Origin: Echinococcus granulosus
Lineage: Eukaryota; Platyhelminthes; Cestoda; Cyclophyllidea; Taeniidae
Assembly (NCBI RefSeq): GCF_000524195.1
Contig: NW_020170405.1
Span: 352,970-416,969, forward strand
Reading direction: 5' to 3'
Length of the DNA stretch: 64,000 bases
Shown here: in pieces, positions 11,068 to 21,600 of the stretch
Layout: each line of letters opens with the position of its first letter
Numbering within the stretch: position 1 is the stretch's first letter
Made by a program: the position numbers and the translations under genes
Notes under the pieces: generated by a model
Seen by the model: only the letters and a program-made list of their open reading frames with translations
Databases searched by the model: none
Told to the model about the DNA's origin: nothing

Positions 11068-14000
11068 TTAGAAATGACGACCTGGGCAGATTGCAAATAC
11101 AGATAAGTTTAAAAAAAAAAACTAATTTTCCAGACAAATGAAAAGCTCGTCAACACTCGAGCCATTGTCGAATTTACAGCTACAAGTGCATCCTTCACTT
11201 ACGTCCTTGATAAGCTGAAACTCCTACAATCGAATAAGAATAATTATGAAATATCAAGGAATTATAAGAATTTTTAAAAAAAATGTAGTAAAATATCTAC
11301 CTTTAGGTCCAGAAATCATGCCACCGCGATTATCAATCAGCTTCTCGTTCATTTCCACGATGCTGTTCACCTTATCTGCCAGTTGAATAGCCAAGTTTTG
11401 CAATCGAGATCGCTCACCCTTATGCATCGTGAGGAAATCCGCAGGAACTTCTAGGGAGGCCTTGACAAGGAGAATCAAACATGGCACGCATGAAACCAAG
11501 TCATTGATCAATACTAATGGTAAATCAACGTCAGCACCCTCTCAAACTTGCATCAAGGAGGACTTATATCACACACAGCTAAAACCCGCAACAAGGATGG
11601 GATAAAAGGATGGACCTACGGCAAGTTCCTGATTGATTATCATTTTGCTAATTATAGAGTAGATTTGGGATCTGGGGAATTCGAAGTGTTCAGCCAGCCT
11701 TGAGAGGCTAACCGACTCGTGGACCGAGGAGTAGGCGAAAAGGTAGCATCTCAAGCACTCCTGCTTAATCTTCTCCTCCAGCATCCTCTTCACACTATTT
11801 TGGTCATAGAACAGGACCCAAATCTGCACAAAACAATGTCATGAGAAAAACGGGGTGATCGAAAGGAAGTATATCATACCTTGGCGTCCATTTTAGGGCT
11901 GAATATGTACTTTGCAGCGCTGCGCCAATTGCCAAACCGCATGGCTTTGGAGGCAGCGATTACATGATCTCTCGGGGACTCGGGCGGACCAATTAATGTG
12001 GCCCTGTCATGAATCCTTAGGACAGTTAAAAAGGCCTTGCTGAAGACACGCGCCCGGATATCATCTTGTGAAGCTGAAAGATGAATCAAAATTAATGATT
12101 TGCTATCCAAAGTCCCCGAGGAGCTGGCTTACAAAAAAGGAACTCACCAGCAAGAATAGGGACCTCTTGCAGCATAGCACAAATAAGGAAGACAGTCTCA
12201 ATGAGTTCCGTGTTAATATGCATATGGTAAGGCATCTGGAGAGCCTTTTCACGTTTTTCTTCTTCCGGAGTGCGCTCGTAGCGCTGACCCTGGGCCAGCA
12301 GCTCGCGGATTTTGTTGGAACCGGTCAAATCGGAGAGAGCGGAGTGCGCATCCTTGATGTGGCCTTGACGGAATGCACACAAACCCATTTGCACCATGGC
12401 ACGATTGTAGAGAATCTACAATAGTACGGATTTGCCTCAGCCACAACACTCTTCTTGCCTAAGTTGGGAAATGAGCAAAGTAAAGCATACCATAGTGGAA
12501 TGGTCGGCATGATCGATGGTGGCCTGGAGGTTAGACATAAGCATCAGATCACGCGCCTTGTACCAGTGATCAAAGAGAGCGAGAAAGTAGATGTGGCAGA
12601 GAATGGCACGTGTACGAAGACGATCGGTTTTATCATTCTTGTAGATGTAGTGACAGAGCCTTTCTACCACCTCGTAGTAAGGATTCAATCCTGCAGCCTC
12701 GAGCCCCTCAGACTCCACCTTCTTTCCCCACTCAAAATCAAACTAATGCAGAGATAATGGAGATGAATAAGGCATGAGTCATGTAGCTAAACGCTATGAC
12801 TGACCTTAAAAAGGTAGCTACCATGACATGAGTAAGTTGAAACGCTAACTGTAGAGCTTAGCACAGACCAAAGATCGTGGTTAATGCGAAGCTACAAAGG
12901 AGGAACTGTGTTTGCTCACTTTGTAATACAAATGTTCGACTTTGCGCAGGTAAGCCACACACAAGGCCTCAGGGGGGGCCTTAATCCGTTCAAGGTACTC
13001 GATGAGCGAGTCGATCAATTCGCAGACTCTTGGCTCATCTCGCAGTCTAAAGACAATGGACAGAATATTCAAAAAGAATCTTAAGCCACTTTCGGAGCTT
13101 ACACATGACTTATCAACAAAACCAAACATTTAAACGGATAAAAATATCAAGGAGGTGAACAGTCCACCTTGGATTAGCATAGTATAATGAGTGAGGGAAA
13201 CGACATACCTTTCGTCATACTCCATTTCGTGACCATTGGCATTTTGTAGAATCTTGAAATACTCATCATCCAGTCGACCAACACAACCCAAAATTGAGCC
13301 ACGAATTCGATAGGGACGTTCCTAAAAGGAGCTCAAAATATTAACATAAGTTATTGAGGCCAATTATTGTGCAGAACAAAATGAAATATAATACGCTACT
13401 AACACCTGATACAATGAATCCTTAACAATATTGGGAGGATAGAAAGGTGGTGCAGCTGTCACTCACTATTTAACATGGGGAAAAATTTCTCACACATTGG
13501 AATTTCATCAGGTTTATCGTAATTAAGGACAGAAAAATCCTTCGCATATTACCGTTTTAATTGGCTGAAAACTCGGGACGTAAATAGAGCATCTACTTAC
13601 CAAAACAGATTCAGTCTCCTCCGTTATAGATTCTGAAATCTCGAGATCTTTCGGGTTGTTTTTTAGAATTTCGAAAAGTTTTTTGAGCTGTTCGATGGTC
13701 CTAAAGTGGAAGCAAAGTAGCGGTAAAAAGTTGTAGTATAAGTACTAAAACATGGCACCCAACAAACCTCTGAAACTTCGCAACTGGCATAAACGCAGGA
13801 TGCCTTGACTCGTAGTCGAAGAATACGGTAATTAAGGACAAGATAGCTTTTACGTTAACACCAACACCAAAACGTAATTCCTCTAAAAAAATTCAATAAG
13901 GGAACAGTGGTAAATAAATACGAAAGATTTCACCAGCAAAATACTACAAAGCAGACTAACCTGCTTTCTGGCAAACTTGATCAAGAAGACAGATTTGTTC

Positions 14001-15091
14001 AGCAATACTAGAGGTACGCTTGCCACGGTTAGCAATGATTTCGGTAACTTTTTTGATCACCAACTCCTGAGTAATTTCAACACCTTTCTCAAAGGCCTGC
14101 ACCGTGGGCTCGAGCGCAGAACCGTCTCCCGGAGCAACAACACGCCATTCATCACCACTCTCCTCGCTGCTAAGCTTCGCTACCTGTTTCACAGGTTTCG
14201 GTTTGGGAGCCTTCTTCTTCGTCTCCTCCTTAATTATTAAAAGCCTTAATCAATATAATGTATACACGCACACCAACCAAGTTACGTTGGAGAACCAAAA
14301 TACTACCGACCTTTTTAGGCTTTCCTTCAACTTTCAAGAAGTATGTGTAAGGATGCTCCATATCCATTTCAGGACCGCTATCAGTCGATTCGGATTCATC
14401 AGAGCTTCGAAAGTAGTCATCCTCATCATCCAAGGACTCATCAGAGGCTTTGGGAGCTAGTGTTACCTAAAGGGAAAAAAATCCACCATAATTATGGGTC
14501 AGGTATAAAGGAACACAACCACAGATAACGCACCCCAGGCTTAGTAATGGCTTCCTCCGTCCCCTGCAATTCCTCTCCTTCTTCAATTTCCTCTTCGGCC
14601 TCTTCCTCAAACAACTCAGGATTTTCGCGATATTTCTTAATTTGTTCCTCGAAATCCTTATTATATTTGCGGATTTTTTGTTTAAGGATAGTGAGCGACT
14701 TAGCTGCCACTTTGCTGAGTGTCTTTTTTTGACTCCACGATTCATTAACAAAATCCTCCATTTGAGCAAGAACTCGAATGTAAAACTTTGGATAGATATC
14801 AACTTCGTTCATTTTATGAGCCTTTTCGTAGAGTTTTACCAACTCGTCGAAGTCTGTCTCAACCTTGGATATATCCTTGATTTTCTTATGGTTGTTAAGA
14901 TTCCTCAGAACGCTTTGTATTTCCTCATGGCGTTTGTCTTTAGCGCTACGTACGACGCGCTTTTCATCCTCACTGTCACTTTGGACAGGGCGCATAAAGC
15001 GCTTCATAGGGGCCTTGCCCGAAATTTCGTCACTTGATTCATCATCACTTGAACTGTAAGCAGCGGTATACAAACGCGATGTCATTGCCAT
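11068..15091 (-). CDS. EIF3C: Eukaryotic translation initiation factor 3 subunit C
   Basis: Fourteen exons join in phase: 15091-14534, 14466-14311, 14228-13961, 13882-13768, 13700-13601, 13321-13209, 13046-12920, 12742-12491, 12415-12148, 12073-11880, 11823-11620, 11460-11301, 11223-11203 and 11081-11068. The sum is 2550 bases, giving 849 residues (human eIF3c has 913). The N-terminus is [20 protein letters not shown], with the acidic/serine-rich stretch typical of the family. The middle carries [12 protein letters not shown] and [13 protein letters not shown]. The C-terminal PCI domain is clear ([36 protein letters not shown]). eIF3c is a core of the eIF3 complex and helps recruit the 43S preinitiation complex. 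A TTTGTAG acceptor lies five bases before the ATG. The last two small exons are inferred from splice sites and phase only; the rest is firm. Confidence 0.93.
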
Positions 15092-15965
15092 TTTATCTAC
15101 AAAGGGGATACTAAGCACAGCGAAACAGATAATAACTAATAAGTAGCCACATTTAATAAAAAATATGTACATAACCCCCACGATAAAAGCAATGCCTATT
15201 TTCAGTAATCGTTAGGAAAGGAATTGAAGCATAATGTCGGTAAGTAAGATGCCAATACTCTACGCAACAGAAGCAAACATTATGGACCACTAAAGGTCCA
15301 GATATTGACAATAATTAACACCGATTTCTGACGAAGCATTAACGAATGTTAAAAAAATCAAAGGAGGCAAAAAAGACAGGACCATACTAGTGAAGGCACA
15401 GGGACCAGCAGTAATGAAAACACAAGTAACAACCAGGTCCAATTAACCAATCAATAAACAGAAGATGAAAAAGTACAAAAAAAGGAACCCGCACTTTGCT
15501 AAATAAATAGACCTTATAACCACAACAGCAGACGAATGAGCGAAAGTGCAAAGCGTGCCAACACCATACACCAATTAGTTAGTTCAAAAGTGGGCGTTTG
15601 CTAAAACAAAGATCGACAAGAAAATTCAAAATTTTTGAGGAAAAATTAAATTTTAAAACACGTTACACGTTCTCTAAAGCACTAAGTAAAATTAATAAGG
15701 TAGTCACCTTAGAAAATGTGGATATTGTATGTATTTATTCCCAAATATAGACACAAGAAGCCAAATTTAAACTGAAAACGGTGGAAGAAGACCAAAGTAA
15801 ATGGTCATTCCATTAAAACCACTCCACTAACTTTATAACTTAGGCCAAAAAATAAAAAAATGATCGTCTAAATAATCATGCCGAGATTCGTATTAATGTC
15901 ATGTAAGCATATATGCGTGATTCGCCAAAAGATATGACACTTATTTGAGAAGTTCACGACAAAAG
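15092..15965. other. Upstream region of eIF3c, no gene seen
   Basis: This is AT-rich sequence 5' of eIF3c. The acceptor CCCCTTTGTAG just upstream of the ATG suggests either a 5'-UTR intron or spliced-leader addition. I found no other coding or repeat signal before the LTR copy that starts near 15966. Confidence 0.4.
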
Positions 15966-16163
15966 TTTAGCGTCCCAGGACTCCATGAAGACGAAAGAAG
16001 GCACAATACTCGGGCAGAATATATATATTCAGGACGGAGAAGGTGTCTGGGCTATTGGCATCGCTCAAAAGGCCAGCCCGCCCAGCGAGGTACAAGGGGG
16101 CTAATTCAACGTACAAAAGTTGCGCCTCGCCAATGCCGAGGGATAAACCACTATCGCATTACA
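15966..16163 (+). repeat. TRIM-type solo LTR, subfamily A
   Basis: This copy of the dispersed LTR-like repeat begins TTTAGCGTCCC and ends CTATCGCATTACA, about 198 bases. It contains the family core GAAGACGAAAGAAG and CTCGGGCAGAATAT. Its 3' end reads GGGATAAACCACTATCGC, a variant shared only with the inverted pair at 16494-16866, which defines a subfamily. Confidence 0.75.
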
Positions 16164-16493
16164 AAGGTCCACACACTATGAAAATGTGTAGCTACATAAA
16201 CACGTTTTTATGTTAAATACCGGCGCATTAAGGGTCCAAATCGTTCTATTTATGATTAATCATTTTTAAAAATAAAACAAGACATGCTCGAATTAGCGCA
16301 CACAACTTTCTACTTGTACATCCTTAATTGAGCTAAGTGTATTGGGATTAACGGCACCAACATTCCTCCTCTAATCTTTTCCCACTTCGCACTTATTTCA
16401 GAGCTGCCTAGACCTACATCCGATTTCCATTCAGGAGCAACTTCAGATTCATCTGTCAATGCATTTTATAAGCACCAAAATAAGCTATAGTGC

Positions 16494-16866
16494 TGTAGCG
16501 TCCCGAGACTCCCTGAAGACNNNNNNNNNNNNNNNNNNNNNNNNNNNNNNNNNNNNNNNNNNNNNNNNNNNNNNNNNNNNNNNNNNNNNNNNNNNNNNNN
16601 NNNNNNNNNNNNNNNNNNNNAGTGGCGCCTCACCAGAACCGAGGGATAAACCACTATCGTATTACATTGCAATACGTTAGTGGTTTATCCCTCGGTATTG
16701 GTGAGACGCCACTTTTGTGCTTTTAGATATGCCTCCTTGTACCGCGCTGGGTGGGCTGGCCTTAGGGCCACGCCAGCAGCCCAGACACCTTCTCTATGCT
16801 GAATACATATATTCTGCCCGAGTATTGTGTCTTCTTTCGTCTTCAAGGAATTGTCGGGACGCTACA
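16494..16866. repeat. Two TRIM LTRs joined tail to tail (inverted repeat) around an assembly gap
   Basis: A plus-orientation LTR (16494-16666, with 100 N at 16521-16620 inside it) is followed after a single base by a complete minus-orientation LTR (16668-16866). The junction reads GTATTACATTGCAATAC, so the two 3' ends face each other. The visible parts of the arms are closely complementary, with a few mismatches, and could form a hairpin of nearly 200 base pairs. The gap inside one arm is probably an assembly consequence of that inverted repeat. Confidence 0.75.
16521..16620. other. Assembly gap of 100 N
   Basis: Exactly 100 ambiguous bases, the usual placeholder for a gap of unknown size. 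Reading frames that run through it are artefacts. Confidence 0.99.
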
Positions 16867-18653
16867 ACAGAATGGACCAATGTATGTCGCTCAAGTCTAG
16901 TTTTGCAGCATTTTTACAGCCGTATTGCAGAAGACAAAATTATTATTATAAATGCCAAAGATAAGTGTCAATTTGAGCATTTTTAGTGCAATTAGTATCT
17001 AACATAGCAATTAAGAAAAGATGTTTTCTTTGTGTGAATTTGGATTCTTATTTCTGGCACTTGAAAAAGGATTTCTTTAACCAAAGTACATATATCAGGA
17101 TGATAATGGCCTGACTTAAGAACTGCAGTCGTTATTCAGTTATCAACCCTTTTGTATTCTTATCTTAAAGGATTCTGGCGTCTTTATAAGTTAGTAATAT
17201 GTACTCTTTTGCACAGTTCGGTCCTAAAAAATATTTTAGGTTGCAATAAAATAAAGCATTTTTTAATTGTTAGGTCTTGGGTTTGTGGTTTTGCCAAAGC
17301 TTTTGGTTGATTATTTTTCTCCACTGGTAGTGTGTTCTTTCAGTAGCCTTCGTAAACAAAATGAAAACTCCAAATAAGGCCCTAAAGCTAAATTGTAATT
17401 TTTGCAAGGTTTTTTTTGTAGGACAGTCTGTCTTTGTGTTCTGTCTTTTTTTTGTTTGACTAATCCAAACACGCATTCGACTTTAGTCAGCGGCTGACCC
17501 GAAGATTGAGGGGCAGTCTGGTTGTTTTAATTCAGGTTGTGTGGTCGATTTACTTCTCACTTTAAATTGTTTGTGAACTCTGCGCTTTTCCTTTTTTGAC
17601 CCTATAGAAATGCTGCTTTTGCTTCTGAATAAGCTGTTTTTTTGATTCAACAATTTCAACTGGTTTCATCTGACCTTGTTTTACGCAATAGTCCAAAACA
17701 GCTATTGTTTGTTTGGGAGTTTTTGGCAATTTGAAGCAATAGTATGTGTAACATTTACTGCTGTACATCTTTCGATAATCAATTTCGGGCCGCCTGTATT
17801 TATTTTACCAAGTCCTTAAGTAGGCCATCCATAAAGTGTTCATCATAAAGAGAGGTGTTTTGTGCCTGATATTGCAGCTTATTTACAATTAATTTTTGAT
17901 TAAATGGCTATTTTGGATAGTTCTTTTCTTATTTTATGCTTTTGCTTCACTTTTCTCTACATTATGTAACTCTTGTGTTATTTTCAAAATGGTTTACTTT
18001 TGCACTGCATCTTTATAGTGAGGGTAATTTCTTTCCTCCAGATATCCTAGGGGTTGTATTTTGAATTTATTGGAAAAGTTTCACTTATAGAAGTTCTGAC
18101 GATGCCCTTTTTACAAGACGCATGCTATTCATATTACACGATTCATAAATACTCTTGTTATTGTTCAGTGGATGCGTCTAGTGCACGCTATTTGTTACTG
18201 AGTGTGTAATGTTTGATGCACAGTTTTGTTTGCTTGTAGGAATCTATCCTTCAAAAACAGTCTAATCCAAGAATTCGTTTGCCTATTTGAATTATTCAGA
18301 CGATATGACTTAAACACCAAAATATGGGATACCAAATGTTTAAACTTTGGTCCATATAAACGCATAGTGTATTTTAATGCGCCTTTACCAAACTTATAGG
18401 TCTACATATTTTTTGTTGAGGTCTAAAACAGCAAAGTTTTTGGCATATCTTACATGTAAACAGTTATTTCTTGGTTAAATTTGTCTGTTCCATCCGAGTT
18501 TTTTGCATATGAAAAGCATTTTTTGGTGTTTTCCTGTTTTAATTTTTTTTCTAGACCTTCCAAGCATTCTAACGCACCAAGTCAATGAAAAAGAGGATGG
18601 GAGGTAAAAGGAAATCAGGTAAAACAGGATCCTCATCTCACCATGACTTATAG
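16867..18653. other. T-rich region with no confident gene
   Basis: The stretch is strongly T-rich on the plus strand. Small minus-strand ORFs at 17270-17476 and 17562-17768 are lysine/glutamine-rich by composition and have no splice or homology support. A splice-bounded open segment at 18555-18603 (TTTTTCTAG acceptor, AG|GTAAAA donor) is out of phase with the next candidate exon, so I do not call it. Confidence 0.35.
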
Positions 18654-21600
18654 ATTCCCACGCACGTCGGACGCTGCAGCCCTCACAGCCGGAACTTGAG
18701 GAATTTTTTGAGTCTGTCCATGAACGAATGAAAAGGTATATTACGTTGTCATTTTATCGTAGCGCCAGTCTTCTTCGCTTTGAATCATATTTTATTCTAA
18801 AGGAGTAAAATCTAAGAAAGAGAATCGTTTACTCAAGTCAGTGTTATGTTTTGTCCATGAAGTTTCTGGTCTTGACGTGTTGTGTCCCACATCTTAGGGT
18901 CTTTGGTGTCCACATTTCCTAGTTTAAAATTGTGAAGCTTATTGCTGTTCAAGTGGCAAGCCACTAGATTCATTTTTGAAAAATGCATATGCATCAACCA
19001 TTATTGCAAATGTGATTATATTCACATTTTCACCGAATTCGCGTGGTAGTCTGAGCATTACTACTTTTTATACTTTGTCCCTTTTCTGTGTCAGAGGGTG
19101 TAATATGCAAGGGTGAATGCCTAGGTCGTTTTCTGGTGCGGCTTTGTAGATTAAGATGCAAGTAGATGGCACTGGTAAAGTGTAACTGAGTCAAAAGACA
19201 CTCTGGGCGGTATCCAGGTGTACATGAGCCTAAATTACGTGGGTATTAATTAAGTGTGAGTGAAAATTAAAGATTCACTAATTTTTTTTACTTTTCACCT
19301 CAAGCGATAGTCCATAGTCGGAAGTATGAGCTCTCTAAAGCCTTCTGGAGAAGTTAGATTGTCTGAACAGTTTAATGACACGAATTTGGTTTCCCTTGTT
19401 GCCTTTCTTTTCCGATGCTTTCCCACTAATGCATCCGAATACTGAAATATTTTGAAAGTCATGATGGATTCTACTACAATTAAGAATGAACCTTTATTTA
19501 GCACTTTAAGTCATTTCCAGGCTTTAATAATTCCATTCAAACGGAAATTTGTTTCTAATAGAAGTAAACGAATATTGGATTCCTGGTTGGCTTTCAGAAT
19601 TGATTTTCATTACACCTACGTATTACCGGGTTTGTTTGATTAAGTGGCCGAAGCTTTTCATCGATATTTTCCCTGCTCATTTTGTTCACCAATTACCAGG
19701 CTGGTGCATTTCTCCCACTTAGATTAATCTAGAGGTTGTTAACGCGTAATTAATGCACCTCTACAGTTGTGATTGGGAATTAAACAATAAGGAATCAACT
19801 GACAGATGTGCTATTTTTAACTCCATAGATACCTAAATACCTAGGTTCTTCAATTCTGCTGCTTGTTGCTCTGAAACAGAGGATAGTTAGCGTTTGGTTT
19901 TCGTTTGAGCCATTGTTGCTTAAATAAGAGCTTCACCTCAAATTTCCACAGATAAGCATAAAATCATTCTGTTAACTATATGATTAAGCTGTTTCTTATG
20001 TGCTCGTAAGCAGTACGTCAATTTTCCTGGTGATTAGCCCGTAAGCCTTTTAACAGTCTTGAAAGTGGAAATGAGCCACAGGTTGAGTCCTTAGGTTGAA
20101 TGCTTCGGCACTTCAAAGCACCAGACGATCAATACTGATGGCCTCGTTGAAACGATTTCCAGTGTGTGCGCCATTCCACACTACCCTCCCAGAGAGAGAG
20201 AGAGAGAGGCATTAAGGTGGACCCCTTGGAGCAGCAAATATTCACATGGTGCCGTTAATAATCAAGCCTACTGTTACAATACATCACGTTTTTCCCTTTC
20301 AATATACTCTACTGACATCCCGTCACTGGCTGTAAACTGTTATTCTCCTTCGTTTGGCACGCTTGCATTCACATAAGCAAATTAGAGCAAATAATGAGGA
20401 TTAATTATATTATCACAAAAGTTGTGTGAGTGGGCACTTCGAGATCATTCGCCAACCATTAACCTGTTCACGGCTGGCGTTTTAGACGCATCACTCTCGC
20501 ATAACCAACCACGCAGCACGTCATTTGAAGTTGGCATTGATGGCACCGTGTGGATGAAGGCATTAGTAACCTGTTAGGACTTACCGTCGAGTAAATTTCG
20601 CGAATGGTGCCTCACTTTACTTCCTTTGCTGACCTTATGTCACACCCCTATATCGCCGTGCTTATTTGACTGTGGAGTTCATTCCCTAAAGTGTCATAAA
20701 AAGAACGCTGATTTTAATACACTTTGATTAATTATCGAGTTGGAAATTAAAAAAGGGGATAATTAACAAACAAATTAAATCTTTGTAAGAAAAGCTTTTT
20801 GGCCAACAATTGCATATCGTAATGCCCAATAATAACTGGTACCGGATCAGGAGTGAACAGGTTACTTCCTACTACTCCATTAATGTCTTTATTTCATGAA
20901 TGCGATTAAAAAATGCGGATGTAGCGTTTGTTTGTCAAAATATAATAATAACTGCCTCGTTAAAATATTGCGTTGTGTTTGGAATAAAAATATTTTAAGG
21001 CTGGATGCCTGCTTTTAGCAATGTCTCAGAGGCGTGACTTTGTAGGAACTGATCCTCGACAATTTATGCTATTCCTTGGATGGTGAATCATTTATGAACT
21101 ATTAAATGAAGCAGTGAGGGATGTTAAATAAGATTAAAGGTAGAGCAGAGTTTTGATAAAACTTAGTTTAAGTTTCGTGATCCTGATGCACAATGAACTA
21201 GATTTTGTCATTCCACGCAGACACGGGTGCAGTTGGAATAGTCAGGGAAAACCAGGCGATAGTAAAGAGTTCCTTCCATTTTCAGTTTGGCGATCGCCCA
21301 GAAATCCTACAGGGCACGAAACGATAAGGAACTTTCGGTTCAACCTGGGGAATTTTTCGAGGTAATTGGTTACTTTTCTAAAAACAAATTTGTTTCTGTG
21401 CACTTAAATCAAGAACACAAACTCCGTCGTGATGGTATAAATTACTGGCAAAACTCAAGTAATTCACATGTATAATCTCTTTTTATTTTTCATTTCGACA
21501 AGCCATCATATGGGTGTAGATAACTATCAGTCACACTTGTGCCACTTTAAAGTGGAAATATACATTTGTTGAGGATAGTTGGTTGATCACCCAGGCTCAT

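Noticed and set aside
16459..16680. ORFs on both strands running through the assembly gap
   Set aside because: They are open only because the N run contains no stop codons; the flanks are LTR sequence.
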